NCBI GenBank assembly: GCA_902522865.1
Contig: CABYXC010000012.1
Coordinates: forward strand, 1 to 49,135
Direction: 5' to 3'
Length of the DNA: 49,135 nt
Source of the DNA: an uncultured Alphaproteobacteria bacterium
GTDB taxonomy: Bacteria; Pseudomonadota; Alphaproteobacteria; HIMB59; GCA-002718135
Position numbers and translations under genes: made by a program. Shown piece by piece: positions 43,992-49,135 of the stretch; the first letter of the stretch is position 1; each line of letters begins with the position of its first letter. Under the pieces are notes generated by a model, which was not told the DNA's origin, searched no databases, and saw only the letters and a program-made list of their open reading frames with translations.

Positions 43992-45151
43992 TGGACATAC
44001 ACGAATATCAAGCAAAAAAAATATTGTCCGATTTTGGTGTTAAAATTCCCACTGGTGGTATTGTTTATAGTCCAGAAAATGCAGAAAATAAAGCGAGAGA
44101 AATTGGTGGTTCTAAATGGGTTGTAAAAGCGCAAGTTCACTCTGGTGCTAGAGGTAAAGCGGGAGGAATTATAATATGTAATTCTCCTTTAGAAGTTGCT
44201 GATGCAACTGATAAATTGTTAGGTAAAAAATTAATTACAAACCAAACTGGTCCAGAGGGTAAGATAATAAATAGAATTTATATTGAAGAAGCAACTGATA
44301 TCAAACATGAATTATATTTAGGTTTAGTGTTTGATAGATCTTCAGAAAGTATAATGGTTGTAGCCTCAACAGAAGGTGGAATGAGTGTCGAAGAAATTTC
44401 AAAAGAAAAACCTGAAACAATTATACGATCTAAAATAGAAGTAGCAGTTGGTATTCAACAATTTCAAGCAAGAGAAATAGCTTTTGGTTTAGGAATTGAA
44501 TCCAAATTGATCTCAAGAGCTGCAAATACAATTATTGGTTGTTATAAAGCTTTTAGTGAGCTTGATGCAACAATGGTTGAAGTTAACCCATTAGTTGTAT
44601 CACACCAAGATGAAATACTAGCATTAGATTGTAAAATGAGTTTTGATAATAATGCAATGTTTAGAAGAGATGAAATTGCAGAACTTAGAGATAAAACACA
44701 AGAAAATTCAAATGAAGTTTATGCTTCTGACAGAGGAATGAATTATGTAAGCTTAGATGGGAATATTGGTAATATTATTAATGGTGCAGGCTTAGCAATG
44801 GCTTCAATGGATATGATAAAACTTGCTGGTGGTGAACCTGCAAATTTTTTAGATGTTGGCGGAGGTGCAACACCTGAAAAAATAGTTAAAGCTTTTAAAT
44901 TAATCTCTATGGACACAAAAGTTAAGGTAATATTAGTTAATATCTTTGCAGGGATTAATAGATGTGATTGGGTTGCAGAAGGAATTGTTCAAGCTTTATC
45001 AAAAATTGAAATTAAACATCCTTTAGTTATACGTTTAGCTGGAACTAACGTCGAAAAGGGAAATGAAATACTTAAAAAAAGCAATATAAATTACATTGAA
45101 GCATCAACTTTGGAAGATGCTGCAAATAAAGCAGTGAAGGCTCTTGGATAA
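43991..45151 (+). CDS. mtkA: Malate-CoA ligase (thiokinase), beta subunit
   Basis: 386 residues, SucC-like: N-terminal ATP-grasp (MDIHEYQAKKILSDFGVKIP; QVHSGARGKAGGI; MVEVNPLVVS) and the C-terminal CoA-ligase fold (NFLDVGGGATPEKIVKAFKLI; VNIFAGINRCDWVAEGIV). MtkAB makes malyl-CoA from malate, CoA and ATP, or runs backwards. I prefer malate over succinate because the gene directly follows mcl and not odh/suc genes. SucCD is too similar to exclude from sequence alone. Starts on the last base of mcl. Confidence 0.78.
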   Translation: MDIHEYQAKKILSDFGVKIPTGGIVYSPENAENKAREIGGSKWVVKAQVHSGARGKAGGIIICNSPLEVADATDKLLGKKLITNQTGPEGKIINRIYIEEATDIKHELYLGLVFDRSSESIMVVASTEGGMSVEEISKEKPETIIRSKIEVAVGIQQFQAREIAFGLGIESKLISRAANTIIGCYKAFSELDATMVEVNPLVVSHQDEILALDCKMSFDNNAMFRRDEIAELRDKTQENSNEVYASDRGMNYVSLDGNIGNIINGAGLAMASMDMIKLAGGEPANFLDVGGGATPEKIVKAFKLISMDTKVKVILVNIFAGINRCDWVAEGIVQALSKIEIKHPLVIRLAGTNVEKGNEILKKSNINYIEASTLEDAANKAVKALG

Positions 45152-45153
45152 TC

Positions 45154-46050
45154 ATGTCTATAATCATTCACAAAAATACAAAGATTTTAGTCCAAGGTTT
45201 CACCGGAAAAATTGGAAGTTTTCATGCTGAAGAAATGATTAAGTATGGTTCTAACGTTGTTGGCGGGGTAACACCTGGTAAGGGTGGCATGACTCATTTA
45301 AATCTTCCTGTATTTAATACTGTTAAAGAAGCTGTAGATCAAACTGGAGCATCAACATCAATTTTATTTGTCCCACCAGCCTTTGCAGCAGACTCAGCTA
45401 TGGAAGCTGCTGATGCAGGTATTAAAACGTGTGTGGCTATTACTGACGGTATTCCTTCTCATGATATGGTTAAAATAAAAAGATATATGAGAAGATATCC
45501 AAAAGATAAAAAAATGGGATTAGTAGGTCCAAATTGTGCAGGAATAATTAGCCCTGGTAAATCTATGTTAGGAATTATGCCTGGTCATATTTACAAAGAA
45601 GGTAAAATAGGAATAGTTAGTAGATCTGGCACTTTGGGATATGAAGCTGCACAACAACTTAAAGATTTGGAAATTGGTGTTTCAACAAGCGTAGGTATTG
45701 GAGGCGATCCAATAAATGGAAGTTCTTTTAGAGATATAATTGAAAAGTTTGAAAATGATGATGAAACTATTGCAGTTTTAATGATAGGTGAAATAGGTGG
45801 TCCACAAGAAGTTGAAGCTGGACAATTTGCTAAAGAAAATATGAGTAAACCAGTAATTGCGTATATAGCAGGACTAACTGCACCTAAAGGTCGTGTGATG
45901 GGGCATGCTGGTGCAATTGTTTCTGCTTATGGTGAAAGTGCAATAGAAAAAGTAGAACTTCTTAAAGAGTGTGGGGTTACAATTTCCACAAACCCTTCTG
46001 TAATGGGTGAAACTGTTAAAAAAGTATTAGTAGAAAATAATTTGAATTAA
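45154..46050 (+). CDS. mtkB: Malate-CoA ligase (thiokinase), alpha subunit
   Basis: 298 residues, SucD-like, with the CoA-binding domain at the N-terminus (KILVQGFTGKIGSFHAEEMIKYGSNVVGGVTPGKGG) and the phosphorylated His251 in MGHAGAIVSAYGE. GPNCAGIISPG and IGIVSRSGTLGYEA are typical. It follows mtkA by 2 bp and shares its caveat: assignment to malate rather than succinate rests on the mcl linkage. After it lie a 45-codon membrane ORF and a histidine phosphatase gene. No ppc or glyA, often part of serine-cycle clusters, is adjacent. Confidence 0.78.
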   Translation: MSIIIHKNTKILVQGFTGKIGSFHAEEMIKYGSNVVGGVTPGKGGMTHLNLPVFNTVKEAVDQTGASTSILFVPPAFAADSAMEAADAGIKTCVAITDGIPSHDMVKIKRYMRRYPKDKKMGLVGPNCAGIISPGKSMLGIMPGHIYKEGKIGIVSRSGTLGYEAAQQLKDLEIGVSTSVGIGGDPINGSSFRDIIEKFENDDETIAVLMIGEIGGPQEVEAGQFAKENMSKPVIAYIAGLTAPKGRVMGHAGAIVSAYGESAIEKVELLKECGVTISTNPSVMGETVKKVLVENNLN

Positions 46051-46065
46051 TATAATTAAAAAATA

Positions 46066-46203
46066 ATGAAATTTTTATATAAAAATGAATTCTGGATGTT
46101 AATATTTTCTCTAGGTGTTCTTTATTGGTTATTTAATCCATCAGTCTTAACAACCTTAGTTATGATTGTGCCACTCCTATTAGCCGTTTCTTCCCGTAAA
46201 TAA
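46066..46203 (+). CDS. 45-residue single/double-helix membrane peptide
   Basis: A complete short frame from ATG 46066 to TAA 46203, starting 15 bp after mtkB. The product is MKFLYKNEFW, a hydrophobic helix (MLIFSLGVLYWLF), a polar NPS turn, a second helix (VLTTLVMIVPLLLAV) and SSRK. It is a two-helix hairpin with a positive tail. I recognise no family. It occupies most of the otherwise empty 46051-46257 gap and would be cotranscribed with mcl-mtkAB. Small and uncertain, but of good composition. Confidence 0.4.
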   Translation: MKFLYKNEFWMLIFSLGVLYWLFNPSVLTTLVMIVPLLLAVSSRK

Positions 46204-46257
46204 AACTAAGTTTTACACTTCTGATTCATGAACATTTATCGTATTTATAGTTAAAAA

Positions 46258-46821
46258 ATGAAATTATATCTTATTAGACACGCAGAGTCAGAAGCTAATG
46301 CAGCATCAGATTTAGATAATCCAACTTATTATTATGATGCAAGAATTACTCAGACAGGAGTAGAGCAAGCAAAAAAATTAAATAATAAAATTAAAAATCT
46401 CAAATTTGATAATTATTTTTGCTCCCCCTTAACAAGAACATTAGAGACATTCTCTATTGTTTTTCCATCAAATAAACCTGTAATTGAACCATTAATAAGA
46501 GAACATTTGTACCACTCATGTGATGTAGGAAGACAACCAAAAATATTAAAAAAAGAATTTAATGATTTTGACTTTAATAATTTAAATGATTTTTGGTGGA
46601 ATAATAATAAACCTATTAATGAAAAAAAAATTATACAAGAGTCCCACAATGATATTAAAATGAGATTAAGGTCTTTTCTGCTATCTATCAAAAACCTTAA
46701 TTTACAAAAAATTGTATTAGTCAGTCACGGCACATTCTTAAGTCAAATAACTGAATATATGCTGGATAACTGTGAGGTATATGATTGTGAGTACAATGAG
46801 GTATACGAAAAATTTTTTTAA
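46258..46821 (+). CDS. Histidine phosphatase family protein (PGM-like)
   Basis: 187 residues of the phosphoglycerate-mutase-like phosphatase fold. The catalytic RHAESEAN holds the nucleophilic His (residue 8), SPLTRTLET is the second Arg site, IREHLYHSCDVG holds the acid Glu, and VLVSHGTF is the second His. It is a cytosolic monoester phosphatase; the substrate is unknown. REHLYHSCDVG is typical of the poorly studied eukaryote-like branch. It converges on the creatininase-family gene with a 23-bp gap. Confidence 0.88.
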   Translation: MKLYLIRHAESEANAASDLDNPTYYYDARITQTGVEQAKKLNNKIKNLKFDNYFCSPLTRTLETFSIVFPSNKPVIEPLIREHLYHSCDVGRQPKILKKEFNDFDFNNLNDFWWNNNKPINEKKIIQESHNDIKMRLRSFLLSIKNLNLQKIVLVSHGTFLSQITEYMLDNCEVYDCEYNEVYEKFF

Positions 46822-46844
46822 TTTAATTCTTAATAAATAAAAAT

Positions 46845-47612
46845 CTAAAACATCTCATTTATTATTTTATTTAATTTTTGTGTTACTCTATCAATTATTT
46901 TTTTTCCTATCTGTGCATTGGATTTTCTAGGATCTCCAATAATTCCACTTTTACTTAATTCTTTTGTTACCCAAGCTTTCTTAATTTTTTTCTCATAAGA
47001 AATGGTTTTAGATGATAAATAATCAGAAGATAATCTATGTTTAGAAATTTTAGATTGCCTAACTAGGTTTGGAAATAAATATAACATAATAGATGTTTCA
47101 AATTCTCCACCGTGATAACCAAAGTCTTTTTCTTTACTTGATATAATTCCTTTAAATTGATCAAATAAAAAATATGTACCTTTTACTATATTTATCTTAA
47201 ATTCTGATTTCAATTCTTTAGCAATAATATCTATATGGCTAATTTGTCCACCATGACTATTTAAAAGTAATATATTTTTAAATTTCAATTTACAAACATT
47301 TTCTAAAATTGACAAAGAGTGCGATATAAATTCCAATGAATCAATACTTATTGTTCCATCAAAATCTGTATGTTCAGCAGCTGAACCAAAATATATTTCA
47401 GGCATAATTAAATATTTATTTGAATTATATTTTTTATTGAATTCTAATAATATTCCTTCAAGAATTTTTTTATCAGTATTTAATGGAAGATGCGGACCAT
47501 GTTGTTCTATTGATGAAAATGGGAAAATTAAAACTGTTTTTCTATTTATTTTTTTAATTTCATTTGTTGTTAATTCTTCCCAAAAGTTTGTTAGCATTTT
47601 TTTATTATACAT
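46845..47612 (-). CDS. Creatininase-family amidohydrolase
   Basis: 255 residues with the creatininase fold. Metal-ligand candidates are Glu36, His38 and Asp47 in SSIEQHGPHLPLNTD, His120 in NSHGGQ, and Glu170 in HGGEFETS. The family includes creatinine amidohydrolase, the mycofactocin peptidase MftE and the archaeal formamide hydrolase ArfB, which opens the imidazole-derived intermediate of GTP cyclohydrolase products. The start ATG could be 47612 or 47597. It is divergent (13 bp) from an MDR dehydrogenase-PTPS-glycosyltransferase run, so a role in a GTP-derived or pterin-like pathway is possible. Creatinine itself is unlikely to be the substrate. Confidence 0.85.
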   Translation of the reverse strand: MYNKKMLTNFWEELTTNEIKKINRKTVLIFPFSSIEQHGPHLPLNTDKKILEGILLEFNKKYNSNKYLIMPEIYFGSAAEHTDFDGTISIDSLEFISHSLSILENVCKLKFKNILLLNSHGGQISHIDIIAKELKSEFKINIVKGTYFLFDQFKGIISSKEKDFGYHGGEFETSIMLYLFPNLVRQSKISKHRLSSDYLSSKTISYEKKIKKAWVTKELSKSGIIGDPRKSNAQIGKKIIDRVTQKLNKIINEMF

Positions 47613-47625
47613 TTATAAGTAAATT

Positions 47626-48585
47626 ATGAAATCTTATTCTTTATGGATTGATAAAAAAAAACAAGCTAAAATTTATCAAAAAAAACTTGTTTACAATAAA
47701 AATAACAAAACAGTTTTAGTTAAAACTATTTACTCTGGTATCAGCAAGGGAACTGAAAAATTAGTTTCATCTAAAAGCATAAGTCAGGATCAATTTGAAT
47801 TAATGAAAGCTCCTTTTCAAGAGGGTTCTTTTAATTTACCTATAAAATACGGTTATATAAATGTTGGGAATATTATCGATGGTCCAAAGAAATATATAAA
47901 TAAAAAAATATTTAGTCTTTTTCCTCATCAAGATTTATATGAAATTTCTATTCAAAATTTAATTTTTCTACCAAAAGGAAATTTGAGAAAATATATTCTA
48001 ACTGCAAATATGGAAACAGCAATTAATATCTTTTGGGACGCTCAATCTAAAAGTAATAACAAAATTCTAATTGTAGGTCTTGGCTCTGTAGGATTATTAA
48101 CTGCATTTGTTTTTAAAATTAATGGATATAAAAATGTTTATGTTTTTGATAATAATAAAAATAAAAGAAAAATTGCCAACTATTTAGGATTAAATTTTAT
48201 TGATATAAGAAAGATTGAGAAAATAGATGTAGCAATAAACACTACAGCTAATTATAAAGTTTTAAATTCTTTAATGGAAAAATTATCTATCGAAGGAAAA
48301 ATAGTAGAAGCTAGTTGGTATGGTAAAAATAAAGGAGAAGTTGCTTTAGGCGGGTATTTTCATTCTAAAAGATTAAAAATTATTAGCTCACAGGTATCTA
48401 AAATACCAAAATACATGAAAAATAAATATGATTTTGAGGGGAGATTAAAATTAGCAATTAAATCTTTAAAAAATTCAAAATTAGAAAAATTAATTACTAG
48501 TGAAAGTAATTTTTTTGATTTAGAAAAAGATTACTATAAAATCCTTCAAAATAAGGATACAGTAATGCATCTAGTTAAATATTAA
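47626..48585 (+). CDS. MDR-superfamily (zinc-type alcohol) dehydrogenase-like protein
   Basis: 319 residues with the medium-chain dehydrogenase fold. The N-terminal catalytic domain has IYSGISKGTEKLVSS, PFQEGSFNLPIKYGYINVG and HQDLYEI; the NAD(P) domain has ILIVGLGSVGLL (about residue 146). No clear zinc cysteines are visible, so it may be a zinc-free member. The GISKGTE plus ANMETAIN pattern defines a branch that recurs beside PTPS-like and glycosyltransferase genes in alphaproteobacteria, as I recall. It lies 2 bp before the PTPS-like gene. The reaction is probably reduction of a sugar or ketone, but this is not established. Confidence 0.8.
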   Translation: MKSYSLWIDKKKQAKIYQKKLVYNKNNKTVLVKTIYSGISKGTEKLVSSKSISQDQFELMKAPFQEGSFNLPIKYGYINVGNIIDGPKKYINKKIFSLFPHQDLYEISIQNLIFLPKGNLRKYILTANMETAINIFWDAQSKSNNKILIVGLGSVGLLTAFVFKINGYKNVYVFDNNKNKRKIANYLGLNFIDIRKIEKIDVAINTTANYKVLNSLMEKLSIEGKIVEASWYGKNKGEVALGGYFHSKRLKIISSQVSKIPKYMKNKYDFEGRLKLAIKSLKNSKLEKLITSESNFFDLEKDYYKILQNKDTVMHLVKY

Positions 48586-48587
48586 TT

Positions 48588-48986
48588 ATGTATTCGATAA
48601 AAGTAAGAGAAAATATTCTAATAGCTCATTCTTTACCTGGAGAAGTATTTGGACCAGCCCAAAATATGCATGGAGCTACATATTTAGTAGATGTAGAATT
48701 TTTCACTGATAAACTTAACAAATACAATATAATTATGGATTTAGGAATAGTGTCCACGACTTTAAAAGATATTCTTAAAATATATAATTATCAAAATTTA
48801 GATGAGATTGATGAATTTAAGGGAAAAATTACCTCAACAGAGTTTTTAGCAGAGGATATTTGCAATAAGATCTTGAATAGACTAAGAAATGAATTCTCTG
48901 ATGATTACAAATCTTTAAAAAAAATTAAAATAACCTTGCAAGAATCAAATGTTGCATGGGCATCATATGAAAAAGAGGTTATCTAA
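48588..48986 (+). CDS. PTPS-fold protein with altered active site
   Basis: 132 residues of the 6-pyruvoyl-tetrahydropterin synthase fold (QueD/PTPS). The first zinc His is His14 in IAHSLPG and the second His28 in MHGATY. Canonical PTPS reads HGHNY, so the third ligand is replaced by Ala30, and no catalytic Cys precedes it (FGPAQNMHGATY). Other conserved parts remain: MDLG, TSTEFLAEDI and LQESNVAWASYE with the Glu of the pterin site. It probably binds a pterin or another ring but not as a normal synthase. It overlaps the next gene by 20 nt and sits in the MDR-glycosyltransferase run. Confidence 0.82.
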   Translation: MYSIKVRENILIAHSLPGEVFGPAQNMHGATYLVDVEFFTDKLNKYNIIMDLGIVSTTLKDILKIYNYQNLDEIDEFKGKITSTEFLAEDICNKILNRLRNEFSDDYKSLKKIKITLQESNVAWASYEKEVI

Positions 48987-49135
48987 AAATAAATCTGATA
49001 TTTATTTTGTTTATCCAGGAAATATTAATGCAAAAACTGGAGGGTACATTTATGAAAAAAATATCCTAGAATATGCAAAGATAAGAGATATAAATATTAG
49101 ATCAATTGCTCTTAGTGAAAATTATCCTTTTCCTA
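48967..49135 (+). CDS. Glycosyltransferase, N-terminal fragment at window edge
   Basis: 56 codons from ATG 48967 to the right edge, open. The product begins with basic residues, then SDIYFVYPGNINAKTGGYIYEKNILEYAKIRDIN and ends with ALSENYPFP. The pattern of a hydrophobic strand, PGxxxxxTGGY.Y and a later strand is that of the N-terminal Rossmann half of GT-B (GT4-like) glycosyltransferases. The start is 20 nt inside the PTPS-like gene, so translation is coupled. Donor and acceptor are unknown, and only the start of the protein is visible. Confidence 0.6.
   Translation, partial: MKKRLSKNKSDIYFVYPGNINAKTGGYIYEKNILEYAKIRDINIRSIALSENYPFP

Noticed and set aside
43991..46050. Assignment as succinyl-CoA synthetase sucCD
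   Set aside because: Sequence alone allows it, but direct coupling to malyl-CoA lyase makes malate thiokinase the better call. Kept as an alternative.
1..49135. tRNA, rRNA, CRISPR, insertion sequences or prophage
   Set aside because: I looked for cloverleaf-like GC-rich segments, regular spaced repeats, transposase or integrase genes and long terminal repeats and saw none. A dedicated scan for tRNAs would settle it.

Overview
The window is a dense, very AT-rich stretch (roughly three quarters A+T by eye) from a streamlined bacterial genome. About 60 genes are packed with 4-11 bp overlaps, and no gap without a gene exceeds 300 bp. Gene content points to a free-living marine alphaproteobacterium of the SAR11, HIMB59 or AEGEAN-169 type. 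The clues are an alphaproteobacterial DUF2066-hda pair, an aa3-oxidase subunit IV-like peptide, cytochrome-fused urate hydroxylase PuuD, a malyl-CoA lyase/malate thiokinase operon, and many ABC and DMT transporters. I saw no tRNA, rRNA, CRISPR array, prophage or insertion sequence.

Layout. 1-6.6 kb is housekeeping: partial lptF, ndk, DUF2066, hda-like, aspS, an EamA exporter and an AlkA-type glycosylase. 6.6-21.5 kb is a nearly complete purine-use island arranged as a divergon around a 52-bp region at 13416-13467. Leftward run uraH, xdhA, xdhB, xdhC, guaD and puuD. Rightward run puuE, uraD, alc, allA, a BMP-family nucleoside ABC transporter (ATPase, two permeases, binding protein) and a xanthine/guanine phosphoribosyltransferase. 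Together they can import purine nucleosides or bases, salvage xanthine/guanine, or degrade guanine through xanthine, urate, hydroxyisourate, OHCU, allantoin and allantoate to glyoxylate and urea. 21.5-24 kb holds a nitroreductase, a rhodanese, small proteins and a second EamA exporter. 24.1-28.8 kb is trpB2, DUF1015, serC and serA.

28.8-30.7 kb is htpG, split by a one-base shift in an A7 tract. 30.8-34.6 kb has a lipoprotein transglycosylase, an M20 peptidase, an ABC-2 permease, a VTT-family protein and a small membrane gene that also looks frameshifted at a homopolymer. 34.6-38.2 kb has a PhyH-type dioxygenase, a nucleoside hydrolase and psuG/psuK for pseudouridine breakdown, a second nucleoside-scavenging locus. 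38.2-41.3 kb is a giant fusion of kinase, M23 and class III aminotransferase domains. 43-46 kb is mcl-mtkA-mtkB, which could turn glyoxylate from purine breakdown into malate. The right end (46.8-49.1 kb) is a cluster of creatininase-family, MDR dehydrogenase, aberrant PTPS and glycosyltransferase genes, my best candidate for an uncharacterised pterin-like or glycoside pathway.

Two themes recur. Nucleobase and nucleoside scavenging is spread over the window. Extreme compaction includes three divergent pairs whose start codons abut or overlap, implying promoters inside neighbouring genes and probably leaderless mRNAs.
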